From contig CM073328.1 of the NCBI GenBank assembly GCA_037043015.1, forward strand, positions 1,909,409-1,973,408: a stretch of 64,000 nucleotides of DNA, given 5' to 3'. Made by a program: the position numbers and the translations under genes. The DNA comes from Bryum argenteum (taxonomy: Eukaryota > Streptophyta > Bryopsida > Bryales > Bryaceae). Within the stretch, counting starts at the first letter, position 1, and each line of letters starts with the position of its first letter. Below, piece by piece: positions 35,302 to 45,310 of this stretch. The notes beneath the pieces are model-generated. The model was given only the letters and a program-made list of their open reading frames with translations. It did not search any database and was not told where the DNA came from.

Positions 35302-35704
35302 TTAACCCTTAAATGCCCGAGGTGACCCGAGGGGTCATATTCCAACAGAATCTCCAGTGTAGCTTTCAATGTACTCAACTTTTCACTTATATTTTAATGT
35401 CAAAGTGGTCACCTTCTTGTGATGCATTCAAAAAGTGAAATTCAAGAATTCAGATCACAATTTGTATGAGTGATTTGGTGCTTTGAAAGGATTGTGGTAG
35501 GCAGGTTGGGGTTGTACAATACTTGTAGGAGGTTGCAAGCTCATCATTGATTGGATCATTCATGATGGCCAAGTTCAAAAAGTGCAATATTCGTGATGCC
35601 CAAGTTCAAAAAGTGCAATATTCGTGATGCCCAAGTCCAATTTAAGATGTTTTGATCCAATACTGGGCTGCCCAAATCCGAATAGCCTGACATTTAAGGG
35701 TTAA
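35302..35704. mobile_element. piggyBac-like MITE with TTAA duplication
   Basis: Bounded by TTAA on both sides (35302-35305, 35701-35704). Its termini are CCCTTAAATG (35306-35315) and CATTTAAGGG (35691-35700). TTAA target duplication with CCC-starting inverted repeats is the hallmark of piggyBac elements. It contains two copies of a 32-bp direct repeat near 35572-35635 and no transposase. Confidence 0.65.
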
Positions 35705-35722
35705 TGAAACTAGAGGGATTAT

Positions 35723-35974
35723 CTCCAATTCTGTTAAAATGGCGTTATGCCACTAAAATGGCACACCTAAACTTTCTGAACTACAATTCAAAAACCATGT
35801 GATATAACAGAATTTGAAGGTGATATAATGGAAAATGAGTGACAATGTATATAAAGATGTGATAATATTAAAAAATTGTGATATTACAGAATTGGCCATT
35901 CTATGTGTGTACATATGTAAGATTCAGTGTGACAAAATGGCACATGACATAGCGCCAATTTAACGGAATTGAGG
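35723..35974. mobile_element. MITE family B, copy 1
   Basis: Imperfect inverted repeats of about 29 bp: CTCCAATTCTGTTAAAATGG.. at 35723-35751 and the reverse complement at 35946-35974. Copy 2 is at 36861-37151. Confidence 0.65.
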
Positions 35975-36065
35975 TTGATCGCTTTGCATGGATATCTCTG
36001 TTCCGGGAAGACTAGTTACAAACGACAGATGAAGAAGTTCAATTCAACAGGGATTATGGTAGAGC

Positions 36066-36860
36066 AGCCAAAAATGGCGCAATGCCGAAAATGGAGCCCT
36101 AGTAATCTTCACTGTCATGTACATAATAGCTTCTCCTTACAATAGTACCATGTACACTCTGCAAAGATTATAGGGCGTCACTTTAGGGCACCATTTTAGG
36201 AACACCTATATTTCCATCTTTAAAAATTCATTACTCACTGTAGAAGAGTCAAAAAATGATGATTCCACTTGCTCTAGTTTTCTACTAATTTTCCCCATGC
36301 ACCAAAATTGCGTGCACTGGCAACATTCCAGTAGATTTTCTGTGCTGAAAATTGCGCCATTATAGGACACCTTACTATAACGGAAGAATCTAAATCACTG
36401 TCTACAAGACGAACGTTTGCTAAGAACTGCTTCAAAGTTTCAAGATATTTCTTAGTCATAGAAATCACTGATCAGGTTGTCATTGAGATTTTGTGCAGAC
36501 TTTTTGATACGAGAATAAAAGATTATAGTATTTCATTGTTAGTAAGAGTGGGATTGTCGAACATTCAAACTGTATGCCTAATTTTTGAATATTGAATAGT
36601 TTAAGCGCATCAGTTCAATTGAAATGAAGTGTCAAGATTTTCAAGAGTAGTTAGTTAATTGTGGCAGCAAATCAGCATCAGCAAATCAAACATCAAATTA
36701 CTAAAAATAAAACTAAATTACATAGGTCAAATTTATATAAAATAAAGCTTTAGTTACAAGAATCTTATCAAATGTTTCATTGATACTAAAATTTTTGGAA
36801 CTTATTTAAGTAAGTATATGATTCTACTTACTCAAGGCAAATCTCAACCATCACAGGTAT
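36066..36860. other. Intergenic with a segment duplicated from 3.0-3.2 kb
   Basis: 36235-36390 resembles 3035-3190 in the same orientation. No gene recognised. Confidence 0.4.
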
Positions 36861-37151
36861 CTCCAATTTTGTTGAAATGGCATTATGCCACTGAAACCAT
36901 GTGATATTACAACATTTGAAGGTGATATTATGAGAATGAAGTGTATAAAAGGAGTGATATCATTAAAAAAATGTGTCATAAAAATCTATACTCAAAGTAC
37001 TACAAAATTTTGGCCCTAAAACCTCATTGATTGTTAGTACCATTTTAGTACAATGATTTGTCTAAAAGTACACCTACCTTAGTGGGCTTTAATGTAAGAG
37101 ATGGTGTGACAAAATGGTGCAGGGCATAGCGCCAATTTAATTAAATTGAGG
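36861..37151. mobile_element. MITE family B, copy 2
   Basis: CTCCAATTTTGTTGAAATGG.. at 36861-36889 and GGCATAGCGCCAATTTAATT.. at 37123-37151 are imperfect inverted repeats matching copy 1. The interior shares GTGATATTA(C/T) words with copy 1. Confidence 0.65.
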
Positions 37152-37809
37152 TATGGTTCAATATATATTAAAACTCAAAAACTTGCAACGTGCATTGAAA
37201 AAGGTCAATTATGGTAGTCTTTATGCCATTTTTTTTTAGGTCTTTGTTTTTTTGCGTCCCAAGTAAAACATAGATTTGAGAAACGTACAAGACAATATGA
37301 AAATTTCAAACATAATATGGATGATTCACTTGCTTAAGAAGCCCTCAAGCAAGTTTGTGGCTGCAATTATGAGTGATTGTTTCAAAGAGCCCTAAATCCC
37401 TAATGCACCTTCAACATGTTGGGTGACCTTGGGGACACCCAATTTGAAACTTGGGTGTCTTAGGACATTCTTGAAGGCAAAATACACGCCCAAGGATGTC
37501 AAATCTATGACATGGGATTTCTACCCATTTTCTTAGAAATTCATTGCTATGAGAAAAATTTCTACAGTAGATAAGGAAAGTTGAATCCTGCCAAAATGGA
37601 CGTCAAACTAGTCATGAATGTTCTTTTACCGCCATTTGTAGATTTCAAATTCGCTACGTAGCTTTCGGAAACAGGCAGGCCAGCAAAAGACTGCAGCCGT
37701 GACCCTAGCATCTCATCGTCCGGTGACTATTTCTCACTCACGCTGTTGCTGTCGGAGCCACGGCTCTCCGCAGCTCACACCTCCCAGCTGTCCCTAGAGT
37801 AAATTCTTC

Positions 37810-38910
37810 ATGGCCGCACCAAATCCACCCGCGGCGCCTGCGAATCCACCCGCGGCGCCTGCGAATCCACCCTCGAAGCCTGCGAATCCACCCGCGGCGC
37901 CTCCGACTCCACCCCCGGCGCCTGCGAATCCACCCGAGACGCCTACGAATCCTCACGCGGCGCCTGCGAATCCACCCCCGATGCCTGCGAATCCACCCGC
38001 GGCTCCTCCGACTCCACTCCCGGCGCCTGCGAATCCACCCGCGACGCCTCCGAAGCCACCCCCGACGCCTGCGAATCCACCCGCGGCGCCTGCGAGTCCA
38101 CCCGCGGCGCCTGCGAGTCCACCCCCGGCGCCTGCGAGTCCACCCGCGGCGCCTCCGAGTCCACCCGCGGCGCCTGCGAGTCCACCCCCGGCGCCTGCGA
38201 GTCCACCCGCGGCGCCTGCGAGTCCACCCGCGGCGCCTGCGAGTCCACCCGCGGCGCCTGCGAGTCCACCCGCGCCGCCTGCGAGTCCACCCCCGGCGCC
38301 CGCGAATCCTCCCGAGACGCCCGCGAATCCAAACGCAGCGCCTGTGTATATACCGCTCCCATATCATGCCCGGGGTACATTGACGGCTTGCCTTCTGTGG
38401 CGGTACATGGATGAAATTCCAGTTCAATATGTGTGCCACCTACCGGAATGTGCTCGACGGTGGCCACAAACTGTGTGCAATCGCTGTTACTTCAATTTGA
38501 CTTTGCAAGTAGGCGGGTATTGCAAAGAATGGTTCAAGATTCACGGCGGTAATAACCGTCGTCATGTTTATCTGAAGATGTACAGCCTAAACGGGGCAGT
38601 ATGTGTGAGACAGAGAGACCTGCCGCACTATGTACCTCAGACTGCGATAGTAGCTGCATTCGTTTCTGGTTCGGACACAGTGTACTACTTGCGAACGAGA
38701 CCGCCGGCAATAATGCACCCTATGCTACTTTGTCTAGGTTGTCATCGTAGCTTCGAGAATGAGTCATTTCCTGAATTACAACAACAGAATGTGATGCAAG
38801 CCAAAGTGTGTTCCATTCAATGCTTACTGGCATACGATATACTTGCACTTCCTCCGCCTCTGTTACCCCTGCCTCCCCCTCCGATACCGCCTCCGCTTGT
38901 TCCTCGGTGA
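37810..38910 (+). CDS. P5: PLATZ-like protein with a long Pro-rich repeat N-terminus
   Basis: 366 residues from the conserved MAAPN start. Residues 1-175 are a tandem array of 5-residue units (PAAPA/S-N/S-P), built from a GC-rich 15-bp DNA unit. The PLATZ-like part follows: VC-x4-C, C-x2-C, a YFNLTLQVGGYC stretch in which the second cysteine pair of the paralogs is gone, RHVYLKMY where the usual H-x2-H keeps one His, VYYLRTRPP, C-x2-C and CSIQCLLAYDI, then a Pro-rich tail ending IPPPLVPR. The first zinc site is therefore badly reduced, while the C-terminal site (C-x2-C..C-x3-C) is intact. The frame is clean over 1.1 kb despite the repeats. It could have become a scaffold or surface for SH3/WW-type partners rather than a DNA binder (inference). 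Confidence 0.7.
   Translation: MAAPNPPAAPANPPAAPANPPSKPANPPAAPPTPPPAPANPPETPTNPHAAPANPPPMPANPPAAPPTPLPAPANPPATPPKPPPTPANPPAAPASPPAAPASPPPAPASPPAAPPSPPAAPASPPPAPASPPAAPASPPAAPASPPAAPASPPAPPASPPPAPANPPETPANPNAAPVYIPLPYHARGTLTACLLWRYMDEIPVQYVCHLPECARRWPQTVCNRCYFNLTLQVGGYCKEWFKIHGGNNRRHVYLKMYSLNGAVCVRQRDLPHYVPQTAIVAAFVSGSDTVYYLRTRPPAIMHPMLLCLGCHRSFENESFPELQQQNVMQAKVCSIQCLLAYDILALPPPLLPLPPPPIPPPLVPR
37826..38340 (+). repeat. 15-bp coding tandem array (CC-rich)
   Basis: Roughly 34 imperfect copies of a 15-bp unit of the type CCACCCGCGGCGCCT / GCGAGTCCACCC, all in one frame and encoding Pro/Ala/Ser/Asn pentapeptides. The opposite strand is also open and gives an Arg/Trp-rich shadow frame. Confidence 0.85.
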
Positions 38911-39130
38911 AGGAGGTGGCCTTGTACATCGACTCTAGCATCGGGTATGTGCATTACTTGCGGAAGAGCTCCAGCACGGCTGTAGGCCCTCGGCTATGGT
39001 GTAACGGTTGTCAGAAAGTCGTATCCAATTCACGGAATGTCTTCACACACGAATGATCTGCGGATTTCGCAAGAATTTCGGTGCTGCTTGATCTTGCATG
39101 TAGGACCTCCGACGCCAAAGCGATTCGAGA
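38908..39130 (+). pseudogene. Relic half domain after P5
   Basis: In the frame shifted from P5: SVKEVALYIDSSIGYVHYLR, GPRLWCNGCQKVVSN, then GCTTGATCTTGCATGTAGGA as the decayed L-x-DLAC end. It is homologous to the P1/P9 C-terminal half from the EVA motif onward. Confidence 0.65.
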
Positions 39131-39199
39131 AAGAGTGTTAAAGCAATGATAGAGCTCCCGATGAGAAGTCCATTACAGGGCGAGCAGATAATCAGTGTA

Positions 39200-40150
39200 G
39201 TGAATGTGAGTAGTCTGTAACAGATTTCTTCAATCTTTTGCGCAATTATTTTCTTAAATTACCTTCTATATTTTGATTCACTGGCTAATTTAGTAGTGGC
39301 TCACTTCTTGGACTACTGGCCAGCTCATCAGGTTGTTCAACCGGGGTAGTTTGTAGTACTAGTGGCTATGCACCAGATCACCATGGGCTCGTGAAATCCG
39401 GTCCAAACCACTCTCGAGTGTACGTAGTCCTTGGAGCTGCTAGATCTGTGGGGAATGGCCGAATGGTCAGAGCGAGATATGCAATGCCAGCAGTTTCTGA
39501 GGTTTATGCATGCATACAGGTGAAGGTGCTGTACGATTATGCAACTTGATTGGACCGTAAGTTGATGATAGCGTTGACAATGGTAACACTGGCAATCATC
39601 AATGATCCTCTGGAGCTTGTAATTATCTCTAACATAAGATGTTCTGTTTTGAGTTTCGATTGCGGTATTCGTGCATTTGTTATGTATAACTTGTACGACG
39701 GTGATTACGTACGGTAGATGTATGGATTCTTGGAGAGCCGATTTATCGTCCATGATGTGATTATGATTTATCAAGTTACGTGAATGGCAATCACTTCAAA
39801 CTGAAGTTTAATCACAGATCCTGCGTGCAAGACACTCTCTGTATGTTTGCATGTTCTGGGCTGTGTGAAATCCTTAGTTTATAAGCGACTACTTCAGCAA
39901 TCCTTCCATGATCAATTTTTCATAGCAGAGGGAAGTGCAGGCATGTCTTGTATTGTTGAAGTGCTACGTTTTCATGCTTAGCCATTCGAATTAACAGTCA
40001 TGGCCAGTAGCGCACGAAATGTAAATTTTAATCAGTGAGTGCAGAACTGCAGATTCGTTGATAAATCTATAGGGATCGCTCTGCTGTGGATAGCTCTGTT
40101 ATAGGGAGACTCGCTACAGACGATCAGATAGAAGTTCATTCAACTGGGAA
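39200..40150 (+). other. Conserved 3' block of array unit P5
   Basis: Carries all landmarks of the P4/P7/P8 block, from GGACTACTGGCCAGCTCATC to the distal CATGGCCAGTAG and GGGATCGCTCTGCTGTGGAT words. Reading frames are not conserved. Confidence 0.6.
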
Positions 40151-40676
40151 TGTACATGCAAGAATCTAAATCATTACAAGATAAATGCTGTGAATTGCTT
40201 GATTGTTATTAATATGTATTTGTTAGTCATAGTAACCATTCATTAGAAATTTGTGCAAACATTTTCTTAGGAAAACAGAAGATTACAGTACTTCTTACGA
40301 AGTAGGACTTCGTTAAATCGAGACTTTTCACAGCTCAATTCACTGAATGATTTTATGATTTGGTTAATTTCTTGATTGACAGTGTATTTGTTTATAATCA
40401 TATATAAGAAGAGTATCCTCGACTCAAGGATAATTTTAATTAGAAAGTAACAACATAAGTACAAATTCACTCAAATTAATTGCTCTAAATTTTTTAGGGC
40501 AAAAGTCTCAGAATGTACAGTACATTTTGTCTCTAAATATTGAACATGACTATAGAGTGGGGTTTTTGTGATTGTTGAACATTAAAAGTTATGCCCAATT
40601 TTTTTGAATAAATAGTAATTTAAGGGGATAGTTGATATGAAATGGAGTGTTAAAAAATTCCAAGAGTAGAAGGTTG
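40151..40676. other. No gene recognised
   Basis: AT-rich spacer between the P5 unit flank and the next dispersed repeat. Confidence 0.4.
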
Positions 40677-41480
40677 ACCCCTAAAGCTGAGCAGCCCCAA
40701 AAAAGCCAAAAATCCTCAAACTTGCCCTTATTTGATACATGTAAGATGCAAATTTTTGAATTTTCACAAGCTTTGAAGCATGTAAGTGTAGAATTTAGAA
40801 CCTAACTTGAAGACAGTCAACATGTACACCAAATCATAGGTTCAAATTTCTCATCATTGTGAGATTGTAATGTTCAAAATTGAATAAACAGATTTTTTCC
40901 ATGCTGTAGAATGGCAAAGTAAAGTTTTGGGGGCCAAGAAAAACCGTATTTTGAAAGGAAGGTTGACATGAGGCTTTGAAGTCAACTTTGTGTTCCTAGG
41001 TGAGTAAAAAATATGTATATGTAATTTTTCCGTTTATAGGACCTATATTACTTTAAGAAAATTAATGTTTGATTTTCACATGGAGGTTTGCTGAAATAAA
41101 ATACAAAGGCCCAGTCTCAACAATAGAAAAGACATGTAAAACAATATTGGATTGAAAATCCAAATACTGAGATCATGTCTTACGGTCTTACTCCCTTTTC
41201 TACATGTGCGAAATACAAAACTTGAAAAATAATAAAATTGCAATTCTTGGTGAATGTTTGAAATTATTGCAATATAATTGATTTTGGGCAGATCTAGAGA
41301 GTGAATGTGCGTATTGCGCAATTTTGAGAAGATTTGAAATAGTGTTTTCAAACTTTGACCGTAAATATCTCCTAATTGCATGATTTGCATCATGAGAAAT
41401 TTTGGAGCATGAGATGATTTTTCACAAAATTATGGAAAATTTGTATAATTGCAAAAGGTTTCAAATTCATACAATCTGAA
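40677..41480. repeat. Dispersed noncoding repeat, copy 2 of 3
   Basis: Begins CCCTAAAGCTGAGCAGCCCC. Homologous to 7391-8200 and, more closely, to 48262-49000; the latter pair continues directly into the P6 and P8 leaders. Confidence 0.7.
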
Positions 41481-41748
41481 AATAGTACATCACAGACTGA
41501 CCAAAGTCCAATAGACCTGATTTGGGCCTCACTCCCTTCAAGCCTTAAAATTGAAAGAAACAAAAAATTCAAACATCAACTTCTTGCATTAATACCAATT
41601 AGTGTAAAAATACTTAAAAGGTTCTTTCAGGGGCTTTCTAGTTACTAGGACCAATTATTTACGAACCCACACACGAATCTAACCACAAGTGACTTTAGCA
41701 AATCACTTTACTGAGAAAAATCATAACACTAGGTAATATGAGTTATAT

Positions 41749-41795
41749 CCCGCCAAAATGGAATTCAAACTAGTCCTGGATGTTCTTTTACCGCC
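41749..41795 (+). promoter_or_regulatory. Upstream motifs of P6
   Basis: CCCGCC at 41749-41754 and TTTACCGCC at 41787-41795, the latter followed closely by TTTTGCGG. Identical in the P8 leader. Confidence 0.4.
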
Positions 41796-41984
41796 TTTTG
41801 CGGATTTCAAACCCGCTACCTTGGCTTATGGAAACAGGCCGGCCAGCTCAAGATCGAAGCAGCGACCCTATCATCACATGATCGAATCGTCCGGTGACTG
41901 TCTCTCACACTCACGCTGTTGCTGTCTGCGCGACGAATCATCAAAGCTCAGCACTCTTTCAGCTGTTTGTGGAGTGTAGTTTTC

Positions 41985-43252
41985 ATGGCCGCACCGAATC
42001 CACCTGCGGCGCCTGCGAATCAACCCGCAGCTCCTGTGTATCAACTGCTCTCACGCGACGATCGGGCTATGTTGGAGGCTTGCGTTCAGGCGCAATACAT
42101 GCATGAAATCCCACCTCAAAATGTTTGCAACCAACCGTATTGCGTTCAACGGCGGCCAGTAGACCTTTATTGCAGTCGTTGTTTCTTCGATAAAAACTGC
42201 CGATTAGGCGGCGTTTGCGCACAATGGTTTAAACCTCAGGGCCCGGCAAGTGACAGTCCTCACGGTGAACATATCCGTTTTAAGATTTACCTCAGGGCCC
42301 GGCAAGTGTGTGTACATCAGGAAGACCTGCAAGGACTAGGTCAGACTGCGGTTGTAGCTGCATTTCTTTCTGGCGGCGGTGGGTACACGGTGTACTACTT
42401 GCGAACAAGACCGCCGTCAATAATCCAGCCTGTGCTTCTTTGTCATGGTTGTCATGGTATTTTCCAGAATGAGTTGAACCATGCACTACGACAACGGAAT
42501 GATATTCAAGCCAAGTGTGTTCCATTCAATGCCTACTGGCATACGACCTACTGCAGGTGCCCCCTCGGCCTCAGATGCCCCCTCCGCCTCAGATGCCCCC
42601 TCCGCCTCAGATGCCCCCTCCGCCTCAGATGCCCCCTCCGCCTCAGATGCCCCCTCCGCCTCAGATTCCCCCTCCGCCTCCGCCTCCCCGTCAGAATTTA
42701 TATGCGTTTACACCGCTCAATCCCCAAGTTCGGGATGCATGGTCGGCATGCGTTCAGGCGCGGTACCTCCATGAAATTCCAGCGCTAAATCTTTGCAACA
42801 ACAACGAATGCGTTCAGCAGCGATCGCAGAATCTATTGTGCAATCGATGTTTCTTCTGTTTGCGTTGCCTAGAAGGCGGGCTTTGCGAAAATAGTTTCAA
42901 GCGTCTCGAAGGTGCTCTTCACCCTGCGCACAACTCTCTGAAGATTTACAGCAACGCCGGGCACCTCTGTGTAAGATTGCAAGACCTGCATCTGGGCCCT
43001 ATCCCGATTGATCGAGTAGCTGTGTTCTATCATGATGATTACGACGTGCAGTACTTGCGAACGAGACCGGCGGTCACAGATAGCCCTCTGATGTATTGTA
43101 TGGGTTGTCGAAACCATGTCGCGAATGAGCAGAGTCCACACCTACTACGTTCTAACCGCTTCGATTTGAAACTCTGTTCTATTGAGTGCGTACTGGCATA
43201 CGATCTCAGAATAGCAACCCCTCCGGCTCCCCCTCCGGTTGTCCCTTCGTAA
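41985..43252 (+). pseudogene. P6: two-domain PLATZ-like mosaic with a frameshift
   Basis: Starts at ATG 41985 (MAAPNPPAAPANQ). Domain 1 has CNQPYC, C-x2-C (CSRC), C-x5-C (CRLGGVC), H-x2-H (HGEH), VYYLRTRPP and C-x2-C. At about 42511-42515 one base is missing relative to P8 (GCCAAGTGTG against GCCAAAGTGTG), so the frame leaves just before CSIQC and runs into an Arg/Leu-rich shadow to 42788. The proper continuation lies in the next frame to 43252: CSIQCLLAYDLLQ, seven PPPPQM units, then domain 2 with CNNNEC, CNRCFFCLRCLEGGLC, HPAH, YLRTRP, C-x2-C and CSIECVLAYDL. P4 is the intact counterpart. Either a pseudogene, a sequencing error, or two separate products. Confidence 0.65.
42570..42675 (+). 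repeat. 18-bp coding tandem repeat (PPPPQM)
   Basis: Six to seven copies of GCCCCCTCCGCCTCAGAT in the linker between the two P6 domains. Very uniform, so recently expanded. Confidence 0.85.
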
Positions 43253-43480
43253 AGGAGGTATCCTTGTACATCGATTCAAGCATCGGGCATGTGAACTACT
43301 TGCAGAAGAGCGGCAATGCAGTTGAAGGCCCTCGGCCATGGTGTTAGGGATGTCAGAAAGACGTATCGAATTCATGGAATGTCGCTACACAGGAATGAAT
43401 TGTGAGAGTGTTCTATCGAGTGTTTCCTGGCGCACGTTCTCGCGAGTAGGGACTCCGATGCAGTGGCGGTACGAGAAGGA
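43250..43480 (+). pseudogene. Relic half domain after P6
   Basis: Reads VKEVSLYIDSSIG.., a degraded YL(Q)KS strand, GPRPWC, and later CTATCGAGTGTTTCCTGGCG, the IECFLA motif. Several frame changes and stops. Confidence 0.6.
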
Positions 43481-43579
43481 TTCGAAGAGGGATTGATTCG
43501 AAGAGGGATTGATTCAGCAAGTCTTCCGAACGAGCTTGACTCGAAGCCTTGTGCAAGACGATCATATAATCGGTGTTAG

Positions 43580-43915
43580 CTTGTAGTGATTACAGTATTC
43601 TTCATTGCTGTGTGCAGTCGTGTTCTTCCCCTCACCTTCATGTTTTCATTTTATCACTGTCTCGCTCTCTGGACCCCTGCTCAGCTCATCATTTTTGTCT
43701 CGGGCTTGGCGGTACTGGTACGATCACTAGGGGCTCTTAGTCTCTTTCCTACAGACTGAACCTCCACTTGATTTTAGTCCTGGCTCTGATAAGTAACTTA
43801 GTGTTCTGAAAAAGTAACTCACGGATCCAGGTATGCCAGGACATGAATTTCTGAGAGTTGAGCTAGTTAAGCTGTACATACAGATTAGTTGGAGAATAAT
43901 ACTCTCATCAAGGTC
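43580..43915 (+). other. Conserved 3' block of array unit P6
   Basis: P1/P3-type block (TCGTGTTCTTCCCCTCACCT, GGACCCCTGCTCAGCTCATC). It differs from the P4/P5/P7/P8 type, so P6 combines a P8-type leader with a P1/P3-type 3' end. Confidence 0.55.
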
Positions 43916-45110
43916 CAAATGATGTTAAGATATCTAAGATATGATTGATTTAAGATTTTTCAAGTTCAAGATTATAATTGAAATCATAGTAGTATTAGCT
44001 CTGCAATGATGTTTCTAGATTGGAAAATGTAAAAACACATGTGGTTCTTGAGGGAGTTGAATTTTCTCATTGTAGCATCAGTTTATAAACTTCTCTTGTT
44101 GGGTTGGATTTCATTAAGTAATAAAATTTTGAATCAATCCAAGATGCTTTAAAGACATTACATGCATTTTGTTGCACAAGGAGTTTAATTACTTTTGTAC
44201 ACTATTTCCTTTGTAAAGTTTGGAGAAATTTTTACCACTCCAAGCTTATTATCTTATCTAAGGTTTCCTTTCTTGTATCTACTTCTATAACATAATACTG
44301 TTCGGCAATTCTTTCTACCCACCAATGTACCAACCTACCAGCTTACCTACCTACCAACCTAGGAACTTACCTACCTACCTACCTACCTTCTTTTATGTTT
44401 GAGGAAATGGTAAACATGGGTACTTTTTCAAAAATACCATGTAAAGACCTGTCTCGTCGGGACGACGAGAACCTTACTAGTTTATTATATTTTTTTTGAT
44501 ACTATGGTGCTCGGTAAGCAATGAAGGTAAGCAGCTTCATAGTCCACAAGTTTGGAGATTTCCAATAGGTTTGCCAATTGAATTTTCAATCCAAATTGTA
44601 AATGGAGAACATTCTAATTTTCTTTTATTTAATACTAATACATTATGATTTTTGCAATGAATCTATGAGGCCTTCCAATTCCAAGTTTGATTCACATGAT
44701 CTTTAATAACTAGTTTAGTACCCCTAGAAAACAATTTTGTAGATATTTGTAGATAAGGGAACAACTGCAAAATATTTATGTACAACTTGGTGAGAAGAAA
44801 AAAAAATCTTTAGATTTCTCCATCACTAGTAAATATATTGAGCCTAATAAAAAGTGGATTGGCATCACAACATATCTGACTGCAGCTTCTTTATCCTACT
44901 TCTGAAAAAACAAGAAGACAAATTTTCTTCCCTTCTTGCAATTATTTTGGGATTCTTTCCCTATCTAAAAATATTTTAGAAAGTGTTCCCCAATATGAAG
45001 ATTCCCATTGATTTTAACCATTCCTTTAATTCGCAAACAGTATCATGAACACTACAGTACATAAGATAAATGGAATCCCCCCATGATGGGATTCAAACTT
45101 AACATTCATG
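43916..45110. other. No gene recognised
   Basis: AT-rich spacer with a short CTAC/CTTACC simple repeat at 44320-44390. No supported frame. Confidence 0.4.
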
Positions 45111-45310
45111 ATCTTTACCGCCTTTTCTCGTTACCATACGCGTAACTACGTTGTGGAGACAGGCAGGCTAGCACGAGACTGCAGAAACGACCCTATGAGC
45201 CCTGCCTCACGGTGACTATTGGCCACACTCACATTGTCGACGCCACTGACGGATCTCCGCAGCTCTGCACTCTCTCTCAGGCTCTCAGCTGTCCCAGGAG
45301 AATAGTGTTC

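Larger units (their letters stand above)
35206..36065 (+). other. Orphan 3' flank of a lost array unit, interrupted by two MITEs
   Basis: 35206-35298 (TCATGGCCAGTAGCTCTTGA..) and 35975-36065 (GATCGCTTTGC.., ACAAACGACAGATGAAG) match the distal 3' block downstream of P4 (19.5-19.6 kb), P5 (40.0-40.15 kb) and P8 (51.05-51.15 kb). No gene precedes it, so a unit once stood here and its body is gone. The two halves are separated by the elements at 35302-35704 and 35723-35974. Confidence 0.6.

Noticed and set aside
37738-38439. Arg/Trp-rich minus-strand frame (WTRRRRG repeats)
   Set aside because: Shadow of the GC-rich Pro repeat of P5 read on the other strand; no start context, homology or continuation.
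37943-38467. Second minus-strand repeat frame (VDSQAPR units)
   Set aside because: Same repeat in another shadow frame; open only because the 15-bp unit lacks stops.
44450-44475. CTCGTCGGGACGACGAG palindrome
   Set aside because: A short isolated dyad without repeat copies or a nearby gene to give it meaning.
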